Positions 34,277 through 44,922 of a stretch of DNA of 64,000 bases are shown here, piece by piece; position 1 is the first letter of the stretch, and each line of letters starts with the position of its first letter. The stretch is from Azolla caroliniana (taxonomy: Eukaryota > Polypodiophyta): the NCBI GenBank assembly GCA_043228905.1, contig JBHGNT010000003.1:2914001-2978000 (forward strand), given 5' to 3'. The notes under the pieces are model-generated. The model was not told where the DNA came from, did no database searches, and saw only the letters and a program-made list of their open reading frames with translations. A program made the position numbers and the translations under genes.

Positions 34277-34870
34277 GGACATTGCGACTATTGATATCAT
34301 CCTTTGATTTCACGAGTATTGACATCTTCCACAAATTCTAACTTTTCACAAGGAATCATTGACCATATAAAGCAGATTTGGCTACGTCTCAATTCTGCTT
34401 TTTCTATATTTATATTAACATGTTTTGGTGGGATAGAAGAAGACTCAAGGGTGGAGAGTTTTCTATATTAATGTTGGCATATTCTTGTTTCTTGTCAATT
34501 TGATATTTAGTGTGCACGTTTAGATTAGGACATTGTGACAACTATGATGAGACTAGACATTCTAGCAATGTTGAAAAACGTTAAATGTTGAGCCACAATA
34601 TCAAAGTACCGCCTTTATTCACCATATAAGGATTTTTTGATATTCCAACAAATATTATTGCTGTCATATATACGAAGTTACCTTATGATGTTACATAAGG
34701 TCTTCATAATTTTTATTTGCTCCTACGTTTCCTTTTAAAAGACAGATAAACATGTTTGTTATTTACTATCCTTGTTGCTTAAGGATATGTGAACCATGAA
34801 GAGTAAATTTTGATTCATTACAATCTGCACATTATGAATACATTATGATTCATTGCAATCTTCACTGTTG

Positions 34871-34880
34871 TATAAAAAGA
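34871..34880 (+). promoter_or_regulatory. TATA box of B-type copy in duplication A
   Basis: tataaaaaga in the context ctgttg-ggaatgatac, 71 bases before the start codon; same block as at 6541, 22786 and 44852. Confidence 0.55.
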
Positions 34881-34941
34881 GGAATGATACTTTGATCTTC
34901 TCCAAGAAAGTATCATATTAGAAGTAGTAGTAGTTTAAGAG

Positions 34942-35479
34942 ATGGGTGGGAATATCAACAAGGAAACTAGAATTACCATCCAACCTAATCACATGAACCC
35001 ATCCATCCTAGCCATACAAACCACTCCATTCGACAACTTGGTCAAGCCAAATGGATAGAAGAAATGACAACAAAGATCAATAATATTGCTCCTGTTGTTG
35101 TTAAACCTACATCCAATATGTTTTGGTTACACAAGGATTACAAGAGTCTAGTAGTTTACTGAAACTACAAGATACATGGCCGACAAATCAAGGAGTTGGG
35201 GAGCTAAAATCTAAACATCGTGATCGCCTGCCAACAACATCTCAACTCTCGAAAGTCGGCATCCAGTTCAAGCCATTGAAAGGTAACATATCGGTGATGA
35301 AGTGATATCCGAGAAAACTTCAGCTCGATCTTCCACGGCTTGTCGTGTATGAAGGCACACAGAGGATGTGCTAAGGAACCTCCTTGCTCATGAACAAACC
35401 TTCGAAGGTGGACGTGAGTTTACTACTCCTTGTCTTTACATTATTGGAGACGGTCTACACGATCTTAGGCTATTACTAG
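34942..35479 (+). pseudogene. DUF247 pseudogene, subfamily B, internally deleted (copy A)
   Basis: The ATG and first ~50 codons match the 23053 gene (NINKETRITIQPN). A 13-base deletion relative to copy B near 34987 shifts the frame. After codon ~55 the sequence jumps to the region matching residue ~297 of the intact protein (VTQGLQESSS), so about 240 codons are missing. The conserved LPTTSQLSKVGIQFKPLKGN and SVMK follow, then an in-frame TGA (35302-35305). A second deletion joins the region after LLAHE to the last codons of the anchor (TVYTILGYY, stop 35477-35479). It lacks the DUF247 core and cannot make a normal protein. Confidence 0.88.
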
Positions 35480-37151
35480 TGCAACCTCTACATGAATCCT
35501 AAATAAGGAAGCTCAAACACAATAAAGTGAATGAGGTTTCTCTTCTTGATTCATTTTCGGAACCTCATTTGACTTCATTACTTTATTTGTGTCTATTTGG
35601 TTTCTAATCCATATGAGCTTTTATCATCATGGAAAATTATCCTAAGAATCTTTGTGCTTACAAATAAGAACACGGTGAGACATGGCATTGTATTTACGAC
35701 ACCTTGATTGGTGCTTAATCCAGTAATTATTTGTTACAAGGATTGTTAATGGGATTTAAGTGACACTTGTAATAATAATAACATGATTAGTGTTTAACTC
35801 ACTATTGAGTAATTATTTGTTACAAGGATTGTTAATGGGTTTTAAGTGACACTAATCTTCATGTTTGTCAACCCTAGATAAAAAGTCTTCTTGAATGTAC
35901 TTCTTTACTCCAAAACTTTATTTACAAGTATAGTTATGCTAAATTAGCCATGAGAACGTTGTGTTTAAAATTCTAATTCCCTAATATGAACATAAAACTT
36001 CATACCCAATGGCAAGGAAAATTGATTATAGAATGTCCAAAGCAACCTTACATTTATTAGTGAGTATGTTGACCAAATATGTATCTACTTAAATCCATTA
36101 ATAGGACGAGCAAAGTAGTCTTAGTGGACCCCATGACCTAGCCTTCCCATCATGGACGCCACTTGCACATACTTTTTGTAAAATCTCATCCATCGGCCAT
36201 TAATAATAATAGCAAATTGATAATAACTTTACCATATCATCATCATGTCTTGAGAGACTCACTTGATCATGAAATATTTGCTATTGTAAACATATCCAAT
36301 AGTTTTAATATCCCGTGGCTTGAGGATGCCTATAGTGATTGTTGGCTCTATGCACATCCCTCTACCTAGCTACATCTAGCTACTCGGCTGCAAAAGCTCA
36401 TCGTCATAGAAAAAAAAGCTTGGCTCCCAAATCAAGTAGCTCGCCTACCACTTGCTCATCAAAAGAGATTCTGCATATTTGCATTCCTATCTCCCCCCAA
36501 TGTTGGGCGAATTCCTAACCACAATATTACGCATGCCATCTAGGGAGGGACTTTGTCAACTAATGTGGGGGAGGCTAGGAAAAAGTTCTAGCTAGAGTTT
36601 TCACATTCTTCAAACCAGCTATTTTCACCCCGTTTGACCTACTTCATAGGAAAAGTTAACATTAAAAAGAAGTAAGAGTTTAGAAGAAAAAAAACTTCAT
36701 CCATACAAATAACCTTCATCCATACAAATTTATCCATACAAATAACCATATATTTGGATGAAGGTTATTTGTATGGATAAATTTGTTCCTATTTTCTCTC
36801 ACTTTATGTTAATTACAAATATAGCCTTCCATCACTTAAGAGTCTCTTTGAAGCAACAAGGAAACAAAGTCTCTGTCTCTCTGCCTCCTACTTATCTTAT
36901 TCTGTTTCTCTTATGACTGTTCTTCTATGACTGTACAAGTTCTCCATTTTAGTTCAAAATAAAGGTAACCGAAAGACCCTTCGTTTCTTTCCTTTCTTAC
37001 CCCTTTTTTCTTTTTTCATCCCTTCATATATATACATATTGCCATAGTTCAGAACCTTTTATAACCAGACATTCTCTGTCTTTATGGGACACACATGTTT
37101 ATAGGTAAGAACAAAAGAAGAAAGAAAGGGGATAAATAGTATGTGATGCGA
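35480..37151. other. 3' flank of the copy A pseudogene
   Basis: No gene supported. A 68-codon frame at 36163-36369 is preserved in copy B (46856-47062) but matches no known domain, and a third, diverged copy at 42213-42370 is not open. At 36695-36785 a filler forms an inverted repeat (see findings). Confidence 0.5.
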
Positions 37152-37235
37152 AAGGGGATAAATAGTATGTCTCCGAATATTGAAGTAGTGTCGAAAATGT
37201 TCTGTATCCAAAATCAATGTATTGTCGGCATTATA

Positions 37236-37993
37236 TTAAGGCCAAGTAGCCCAAAAATCAGAAAGTCTCTTGAATCTTGCAGCTTCCATTTGCTCACAAT
37301 TTTCTCGTGCCCATTGACCTTTAAAACGACTTCGCCATTTTGGGAAGAATCTTGCCAAACACTTCCACACATCTGATTTTGGTTTTTCACTCCAAATAAA
37401 CAAATCAAAGTATTCCACAGCCCACTCTAGAAACTGATTTGCGTCCCTCCTTGGCTGCATATATCTCACACTCATCAAGACTTTATCAAGCTCCAAGATC
37501 AAGGCTCTTCTTTCGACTTCTAGTGGTTTAGGTTTCCATTCCTGAAACTGAGCCGCTGTTACACCATTTTCTGGTAGGATACGATCAATCTCAATCAGCT
37601 CAGGTTCGGCTGACACAACTGGTGTCCTTTTCCTCTTTAAACCCCTAGTCGACTGTGTTGGGCCTAGCTTCACATTCTGGTGCTCTTGTTTTGTCGACTT
37701 AGTTATCAATCCTTGGATTACCTCAGTGCATGTAGCTACTGATCTGCTCGATATCAGTCCACTGGTATCACATGCTGCATCTACCTGCAACACCAAGTCA
37801 TCCGTGCTACATGTTGCATCTACCTGCAACACCAAGTCATCCGTGCTACATGCTTGATCAACTTGTGTGACCAGATCACTTGTGTCAGTTGCTACATCTA
37901 CTTTCAAGATGGGGCCCTTTAAACATGCCGCAACATCAACAGTATCCACACTGCCATTGGCCTTACGAGCAATAGAATCAAACCCTTTAGACT
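37236..37993 (-). CDS. Unrecognised gene, possible last exon with FCP1/NIF-like region
   Basis: An open frame ending TAA at 37236-37238 and starting at a good splice acceptor (tgatgttgcag before 37993), in the same phase (one base) as the alternative exon at 38778. Features: a Cys/Asp-rich 15-residue repeat (CSTDDLVLQVDA, nearly 3 copies, DNA 37765-37900), a basic GLKRKRTP segment, and about 85 residues resembling the plant NIF/FCP1-like phosphatase fold: RALILELDKVLMSVRY, then FLEWAVEYFDLFIWSEKPKS and FKRLSDFW. The catalytic DxDx(T/V) signature of that family is replaced by ELDK, so an active phosphatase is unlikely. The resemblance is by eye. As a free-standing frame it could also start at Met 38072. 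Confidence 0.5.
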
Positions 37994-38242
37994 CTGCAAC
38001 ATCAGAAAACACCAACATATTCACACTCACAAAGTAACTAATAGTCTCACAAAACAATATCCTGAACATCAAAGAGTTTCAGTCATAGAACAACACTCTT
38101 CAAATTATCTTGGAAAAACATCATAGAGTTCCATTACATAATGTGGATCAAGCAACAACCAATCTGAGGTTTTACTTGTCCAACAAGATAGTAAAACTTC
38201 ATAAAACCCTAGCAAAATCCCTAAGCTAACAATCATATCCAA

Positions 38243-38778
38243 CTAAACAGTATTTCGCTCCACTACGTCTGGGCCCCTTGACCGAGTAACTGGTCTTGTT
38301 CCCGATCGTGGCCCCTTCTTCAGCCTTTTTCTGGTTGGTTCCCCATTTAGCCTTGCTTCTAGGACCCAATGCGCAAGTGTGTCCTCCTCCGACAACCTTC
38401 CCATCGCCTCAGCAGCTAATTGCACATCAGCCGTTTCTTGAACTAGCTTTTCAAGTACAGAGGGATCTGTTTGGACATTTTCAGTAGTTGGGCTCGGTGG
38501 GGTGGAATCAAGGTCTTGAGACTCGAAGAAATGTTGCATCAAGTGTTCATAAACACTGTTGTTGTGAACCTCAGTTTTACATGTTGTTTCCACTATTTCA
38601 TGGCATTTCACATCGTTGCCTAATTCAGTACACTGTTCCAAAAGAATAGGGTGCAGCTGATCTGAAGGAGATGTGATAGCAGGACTCTTACTTTCAGCCA
38701 CATTGGCAGTAGTATCCTCATCTGTTGCAGCATCATCAGCACCAGACACATCATGTGCCGTCCTTAATCCACAAGATT
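38243..38778 (-). CDS. Unrecognised gene, alternative last exon
   Basis: Open frame of about 178 codons ending TAG at 38243-38245. It begins at an acceptor (gttattgtag before 38778) whose phase joins the exon at 39777-40110 to give ...LTE-SCGLRTAHDV. It is acidic in the first two thirds (DDAATDEDTT) and ends in a basic tail (RKRLKKGPRSGTRPVTRSRG) that may be a nuclear localisation signal. No known domain. If the next acceptor at 37993 is used instead, this exon is skipped and an FCP1-like end results; both share the start Glu-Ser-x-Gly. Confidence 0.5.
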
Positions 38779-38801
38779 CTACAATAACATGACAGTTATT
38801 T

Positions 38802-39760
38802 AGGATAGCTAATTAGCTACTTTACTAAACTATGGTAGAAGCTAGGATAGCTAATTAGCTAGTACGATAGCTAATTAGCTAGTATGATAGCTAATTAGGT
38901 ACTTTACTCAACTATGGTAGTAGTTAGGATAGCTAATTAGCTACTTTACTCAACTATGGTAGTAGCTAGGATAGCTAATTAGCTACTTTACTCAACTATG
39001 GTAGTAGCTAGGATAGCTAATTAGCTACTTTACTAACTATGGTAGTAGCTAGGATAGCTAATTAGCTACTTTACTAACTATGGTAGTAGCTAGGATAGCT
39101 AATTAGCTACAATGAAAGCTAATTAGCTACTTTCTGAACTATGTAGTAGCTAGGATAGCTTATTAGCTACTAGGACAGCTAATTAGCTGCCAGTAGCTAA
39201 TTAGCTACTAGGATAGCTAATTAGCTGCCAGTAGCTAATTAGCTACTAGGATAGCTTATTAGCTACTTTACACAACTATGTCAGTAGCTAATTAGCTACT
39301 ATGATAGCTAATTAGCTAGTAGGATAGCTAATTAGCTAGTAGGATAGCTAATTAGTTGCCAGTAGCTAATTAGCTACTAGGATAGCTAATTCGCTAGTAG
39401 GATAGCTAATTAGTTGCCAGTAGCTAATTAGCTAGTAGGATAGCTAATTAGCTTTTTTACACAACTATGGTACTAGCTAATTAGCTAGTACCATAGCTAA
39501 TTAGCTACTAGGATAGCTTATTAGCTACTTTACACAACTATGGCAGTAGCTAATTAGTTACTAGGATAGCTAATTAGTTGCCAGTGGCTAATTAGCTAGT
39601 AGGATAGCTATTTAGCTTTTTTACACAACTATGGTACTAGCTAATTAGCTAGTACCATAGCTAATTAGCTACTAGGATAGCTAATTAGCTAGTAGCTCAT
39701 TAGCTGCCAGTAGCTAATTAGCTAATAGGATAGCTAATTAGAAAAGACTAAGCTTATTAG
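38802..39760. repeat. Palindromic satellite TAGCTAATTAGCTA in an intron
   Basis: About 960 bases composed almost wholly of agctaattagct motifs spaced by taggata, ccagtagc or ctttactcaactatggtag. The core TAGCTAATTAGCTA is its own reverse complement. The first part (38830-39120) has a period of about 45 bases, the later part shorter, mixed periods. It lies between a splice donor (39776) and acceptor (38779) of the minus-strand gene. The same motif occurs twice at 42137-42175, upstream of that gene's first exon, but nowhere else in the window. Confidence 0.92.
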
Positions 39761-39776
39761 CTACAGTATGGTATAC

Positions 39777-40110
39777 CTGTTAGTTTTCTCCACTCATTTG
39801 GTAGAGTTGTACTGCAATCTCCCAAACAGAATGCAGCAATTCGACAGGCATGTTGAAAACAAAGCAGATGGTATGTGTGGTTGCATGGTTGTAGGTGAAC
39901 CAACAAAGACGCAGTTTTGTCCTCCACACCTAACCCGCAAGCGATGCAACGTGCTCGAACTGTCAATAAATCATTTTCTGGTTCTACTTCATTTGGTAAG
40001 GGAGCAAGAATGTTCAGGTCCAAATCCTGTCTGGTCCTTACCATTCCCTCCACAAAATGTAGCTTCTTCTTAAGGCAGCTAACTACCTGTTCTTGATGAA
40101 TGTATTGTTC
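39777..40110 (-). CDS. Unrecognised gene, zinc-finger-like exon
   Basis: Exon predicted between acceptor gcgttgaag (before 40110) and donor acag|gtatac (after 39777). It encodes a short coiled-coil-like start (EQYIHQEQVVSCLKKKL), NEVEPENDL, then a Cys/His cluster: CIACG, 17 residues on PCNHTYHLLC, then CRIAAFC and C. The spacing C-x2-C...C-x-H-x2-H-x2-C...C resembles a RING or related cross-brace zinc finger but does not match the standard pattern fully. If not spliced, the frame ends at TAA (39757) six codons later. Confidence 0.55.
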
Positions 40111-40194
40111 CTTCAACGCAACAGAGAAATTTACCGATTAATTATTCTTGTTGTTGAAAGATACACCAACTTTGCTCAGGAATCGTTAACTTAC

Positions 40195-40338
40195 TTGAAG
40201 CTTATCCAAATTGTAATCTGCAACAGTATTTACACCTAGAAGGTCCAGGTTCATTGAAAGAACCTGGATCTCTATTTGCAGTTCTATTTTACGCTGGGGA
40301 TCCAGTGGCCCCTCTAATTCAAGCTCCTGTTGCGCAAC
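40195..40338 (-). CDS. Unrecognised gene, small coiled-coil exon
   Basis: A 144-base exon in phase 0 at both ends: acceptor tggaatag before 40338, donor cttcaa|gtaagt after 40195. It encodes QQELELEGPLD, QRKIELQIEIQVLSMNLDLL and NTVADYNLDKLQ, a heptad-like, probably coiled-coil segment. It was found from the splice signals and joins the exons on either side without breaking the frame. Confidence 0.55.
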
Positions 40339-40416
40339 CTATTCCAGATAATGCTTGATTAGCACATTTTACTCGTTATTTATAACACAATCACATACCA
40401 GCAAAACAATAGTTAC

Positions 40417-41098
40417 CTGAATCTTATTTCTAATTGTTGTAACAGCAGAAGTAACTTTGCTCTCCATTGCAGAAGCCATTGTGGCTTTCTCTAAATCAGT
40501 CTTAAAAAATGCCAATGTCTCACAGGCTTCATGGACATTTTTTAGCATATAGCTAACAAATGTCTCACCTGTATCATCGACATTGGCTTTCCTTGGGTGT
40601 CGGTGTGGTGTATGCCCCCGGTCTTGCTGGGAGTCGGCAGTTGCATCAACAGCTGCCATGCTCCAAAATCTGTCTATTTTTTGTGCCAAGGTCCCCATCT
40701 TTCGGCATCTTTTTACCGATGCCTCACCATAGACTGCCCAAGCTACCCTATACATTTCAGGGTCTCTAGATTCCTTCGTTGTTTTGCAGTACTCATATGC
40801 AAATGCTCTAGCAAATGAAACTGACAACTCATTGTTGACTGGGATCTCCTGATGAACTTTCTGGTGCAGTCTCATGCAGTCATCGTACAAGTCGGCTCGT
40901 ACATGCTTCAGCTTGACCTTGCCTTTGACTCTAGGCACTGTATATACTGTCATCCAGTCTATATCACTGATCAATTTATCACTTAGGACAGCAGGGTCAA
41001 CACCCTCGAGTGACAGACCATAGGTGTTGTGGAAGTCCTCCTTTGTCTCGCAAAATTTTGCGAAGTTTAGCACTCTCGTATACGGAGGAACGAGCCAT
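40417..41098 (-). CDS. Unrecognised gene, main exon
   Basis: Exon from acceptor gatatttcag (before 41098) to donor attcag|gtaact (after 40417), about 227 codons: WLVPPYTRVLNFAKFCETKE at the start, then IDWMTVYTVPRVKGKVKLKH, AWAVYGEASVKRCRKMGTL, a His/Arg-rich stretch (GHTPHRHPRKAN) and a helical end (AMESKVTSAVTTIRNKIQ). No domain is recognised. Open length and clean splice signals support a real gene or recent gene copy. It could be host-derived or carried by an unidentified transposon; no transposase motif is seen. Confidence 0.6.
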
Positions 41099-41129
41099 CT
41101 GAAATATCATTTCAGAAATCAGAAATAGT

Positions 41130-41660
41130 GCAAAATCAGAATATGTGAGAATCAAAAACCCCAATCAACAACAACAAAAATGGTGCAAAATCTTTAACTT
41201 AGCAAATCAGAAACCCTAATCATAATTTGTATTCAGAAATTTGAAATCAGAAACCCTAATCAAAATCTGTAATCAGAAGTTTGAAATCAGAAACCCTAAT
41301 CAAAATCTGTAATCAGAAGTTTGTAACCAGAAACCTTATTCAGAAATTCTAATCAGAAATTTATAATCAAAAACCCTAATCAGAAATTTCAATCAGAAAC
41401 CCTAATCAAAAATTTCAATCACAAACCCTAATCAGAAATCCTAAGCAGAAATTTATAAACAAAAACCCTAATTAGAAATTCTAATTTGTAATCAAAATTT
41501 GTAACCAGAAACCCTATTCAAAAATTCTAATCAGAAATTTATAATCAAAAACCCTAATAAAAAATTTCAATCACAAACCCTAATCAGAAATTCTAATAAG
41601 AAATTTATAAACAAAAACCCTAATCAGAAATTTCAATCAGAAACCCCAATCATCACTAAA
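41130..41660. repeat. AAACCCTAATCAGAAATT-type tandem repeat in intron 1
   Basis: About 25 irregular units of aaaccctaatcagaaattt and variants (aatctgtaatcagaagtttg). Each includes a plant telomere-like aaaccctaa heptamer, but separated by 10-20 other bases, so it is not a telomeric array. It fills the intron between 41698 and 41098. Confidence 0.9.
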
Positions 41661-41697
41661 GACAGGATTAAACACAAAAAAAGTAATATAAACACAC

Positions 41698-41726
41698 CTG
41701 TTGCTACTCCCCGATTTGCGAGACAT
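41698..41726 (-). CDS. Unrecognised gene, first coding exon
   Basis: ATG at 41726-41724 followed by nine codons (MSRKSGSSN) and two bases up to a donor caacag|gtgtgt. Joining to the acceptor at 41099 keeps the frame (...SSN-R-WLVPPYT). This is the best start available; a GTG at 41073 inside the next exon is less likely. Upstream, 41727-42180 looks like promoter and leader with two TAGCTAATTAGCTA palindromes at 42137-42175. Confidence 0.5.
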
Positions 41727-42204
41727 CCTTGTATGGGACTCCAAGGACTTCGCCCTATTCGATTTTGGGGAAATATGAATCGGCACCAAAGTTCAGACAG
41801 TAGTCAAAAAGGAAAAACAAATGTTTGGGGTTTCTGTAACTGAAACATACCTGGACGATGATCGAGCGGGTTCTGTGTTGTAGCTCTCAATCTGCAATGT
41901 CGATTTTTTGCTGTTGCGGGAGCTACGTCTGCGTTCGTGCTCTGAGTACTCCATCTGCGTTCAAAATCAGACTTAGGCTAAACAGGAAATTGATGACATT
42001 GAAGTCGACCTTAGATGATGGTGATATTCCCCAAGTTCCACTACGTCTGAAACAGAAGTTCAAATATTTGAGTTTTTTCATAAATTAGTTTTTCAAATAT
42101 TTGATTTTCCCACAAAAAAGACTAGCTAAACAAATAGCTAATTAGCTATGGCCATTTTAGTAGCTAATTAGCTATAATAGTGTTTCCACTCGCATGCTTT
42201 TACC

Positions 42205-42466
42205 CAAAAGCAAATCAATAATAACTTTATCATATCGTCATCATTTTCATGATAGACTCACCTAATCATGAGATATTTTCCATTGTAGCATATCCAATAG
42301 GTTTAATATCCCTTAGCTTGAGGTGACTATAGTGATCGTTGGCTCTATGCACATCCCTCTACCTAACTATCTACCTACTCATAGATAGAGCAACTTGGCT
42401 ACAAAAGGGGAAAAAAAAAAGCTTAGCTCCCAAATGAAGTAGCTCACCTACCACTTGCTCACCAAA
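42205..42466 (+). repeat. Third, diverged partial copy of the duplicated flank
   Basis: Matches 36200-36470 and 46895-47160 (aataataactttatcatatc, ggctctatgcacatccctct, tagctcacctaccacttgct) with more differences than A and B have from each other. It shows the array once had at least three units. Its version of the 68-codon frame is broken. Confidence 0.75.
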
Positions 42467-43600
42467 AAGGTCAGCTCGACGAGAAAGGGCATCGGCCTTC
42501 CCATGTTGGCCACCAGGTCGAAATACGATCTCAAAAACATAGTCAGCGAGAAATGTCGACCAACAGGCCTGCCTTCGATTCATAGTACGAGTGGTGGAAA
42601 AATAAACTAAATTTTTATGATCAGTCACTACCTGGACACGATGTTGTGCGTCGCCATTCTTCAAAGGCAGCAATGATAGAAGCAAGCTCCTTGTCGTTTA
42701 TGGGATAATTGATTTCAGAGGCCGTGAATTTCCGGGAGTAGTAAGCCACTAGGTGCATTAGGTTGGTGTCGTCTACCTGGGATAAGATGGCGCCAATGGC
42801 GAAGTCCGAGGCATCGGTTTCGACTTGGAAGGGTTTTGTGGGGTTGGCATGTATCAGCATCGGGGCAGTGATGAATGCGTGTTTGAGTGAGTCAAACGCA
42901 TTTTGTGCCTCTGAGGTCCATAAAAAAGGAGTACCTTTACAGGTGAGGGCGATAAGAGGTTGTGCTAGGGTGGAAAACCCCTTGATGAAGCGACGGTAAA
43001 AATTTGCGAAGCCGAGGAAGGATTGCACATCTTTAGGTTGCCTTGGAGTCACCCATGCCCGAATGACAAAGACCTTCTTCATATCCATGGTGATGCCAGT
43101 GGGCAAGATGATGTAGCCTAGAAATTTGGTCGAGGTACGGTCGAACTCGCATTTCTCGCCTTTGGCATAAAGGCCATGCTCGCGAAGTTTGGCAAGAACT
43201 AATCGGACTTGGTGAGTGTGCTCTTCCATGTTTGGCGAGAAAATGAGAATATCATCGAGGTAAATGACAACAAAATGATCGAGATATTCCCAGAATATCA
43301 TATATTGAAAAACTATTGGGGCGTTAGTAAGACCAAATGGCATTTCCTTGTATTCGAAATGCCCATACTGTGTTCGGAATGCGGTTTTCCATTCATCCCC
43401 CAGCTTGATGCGTACTAGATTGTACGCTCCACGCAAATCAACTTTGGAGAAGACACACGCAATTCGGAGTCAACCAAGGAGTTTCGGGATCAAAGTTAGC
43501 AGATAGCAGTTGTGCACAGTGAGTTTGTTGAGACCTCGGTAGTGAACGCATAAGCGTAGAGAGTCGTCCTTCTTCTTCACGAATAAAATGGTGGCCCCGG
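42467..43600 (-). pseudogene. Ty3/gypsy fragment: reverse transcriptase and RNase H
   Basis: On the minus strand: [13 protein letters not shown] (43535-43500), KVDLRGAYNLVRIKLGDEWK (with a stop just before), FRTQYGHFEYKEMPFGLTNA, active site YLDD (43265), FLGFANFYRRFIKGFS, then RNase H ETDASDFAIGAIL, DKELASIIAAFEEWR and HGKADALSRRADL. A frameshift or deletion near 42650 splits the RNase H part. No LTR, protease or integrase is attached. Its left end abuts the partial flank copy and its right end abuts duplication copy B exactly at 43601. Confidence 0.9.
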
Positions 43601-44851
43601 TCGCATCAGGTTACTTCGTTTCATGGTTGTTCTCTTGTTTCCTATTTTGCAAACTTTTTTCTATCCACCCAGTTGGGTGAAGAATTGTAAGGTTATTTTG
43701 CTTGGTTTATCCACCCAATCAGGTGAGGATCGTAGCCAAGCTTGTTGCCTTGAAGCTAATATATTTCCTCTAGACAAAAACCTAGAGAGACTAGCACATT
43801 CCTTGTGCTTATTGTTATTGTATCCACCCAATTGGGTGAAGATTGTACCCAAGGCTGCTACCTTGAGGCTAGGACATTTCTCTAGTCAAAACTTAGAGAG
43901 TCCGTACTCATTTGTACCCATTGTTGTGTAGCCAAGGCTGCTGCCTTAAGGTTTGTACGTTCCTCTAGTCAAAACTTAGAGAGGTCATATGTAGTTTGTA
44001 ATCCTTGTTATTCTATCCACCGGATTGGGTGAAGGTTGTAACCAAGGCCATTGCCTTGAGGTAGATACACCCCTCTAGTGAGGTCGTATTTCATTGTACT
44101 CCAAATTATAGTGAAGTTGTTTGGAACCTACGGTTCCCATGGTTTTTCCCTAATTTGGGTTTTCCACATTAAAAAATTTGGTGTACTCTCATTTTTGTCT
44201 TGTGGTTAATTGTGTTTGAAGTTTTAATCATCCCGATTCAGCTCCATATTCCCATCAGGACATTGCGACTATTGATATCATCCTCTGATTTCATGAGAAT
44301 TGACATCTTCCACAAATTCTAACTTTTCACAAGGAATCATTGACCATATAAAACAGATTTGGCTACGTCTCAATTCTGCTTTTTCTATATTTATATTAAC
44401 ATGTTTTGGTGGGATAGAAGAAGACTCAAGGGTGGAGAGTTTTCTATATTAATGTTGGCATATTCTTGTTTCTTGTCAATTTGATATTTAGTGTGCACGT
44501 TTAGATTAGGACATTGTGACAACTATGATGAGACTAGACATTCTAGCAATGTTGAAAAACGTTAAATGTTGAGCCACAATATCAAAGTACCGCCTTTATT
44601 CACCATATAAGGATTTTTTGATATTCCAACAAATATTATTGTTGTCATATATACAAAGTTACCTTATGACGTTACATAAGGTCTTCATAATTTTAATTTG
44701 CTCCTACATTTCCCTTTAAAAGACAGATAAACATGTTTGTTATTTACTATCCTTGTTGCTTCAGGATACGTGAACCATGAAGAGTAAATTTTGATTCATT
44801 GCAATCTGCACATTATGAATACATTATGATTCATTGCAATCTTCACTGTTG

Positions 44852-44860
44852 TATAAAAAG
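44852..44860 (+). promoter_or_regulatory. TATA box of B-type copy in duplication B
   Basis: tataaaaag, 71 bases before the ATG at 44923; identical context to 34871. Confidence 0.55.
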
Positions 44861-44922
44861 AGGAATGATACTTTGATCTTCTCCAAGAAAGTATCATATT
44901 AGAAGTAGTAGTAGTTTAAGAG

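Larger units (their letters stand above)
33620..37151 (+). repeat. Segmental duplication, copy A
   Basis: Matches 43601-48403 at high identity over its length. It holds the second half of the solo LTR, one 60-bp array unit, the B-type pseudogene and its 3' flank. Against copy B it lacks about 600 bases near 36690 (present as 47390-48000) and lacks the solo LTR at 45448. The copies share the internal deletions of the DUF247 pseudogene, so those predate the duplication. Confidence 0.92.

Noticed and set aside
36163-36369. 68-codon frame conserved in both duplication copies (46856-47062)
   Set aside because: The copies are nearly identical DNA, so an open frame is expected by descent; the older third copy at 42213 is not open and no domain is seen.
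38802-39760. CRISPR-like array of repeats
   Set aside because: The spacers are not unique or uniform, the repeat unit itself is a short palindrome with variable spacing, and the DNA is plant nuclear.
41130-41660. Interstitial telomere
   Set aside because: The CCCTAA words are separated by other bases rather than contiguous heptamers.
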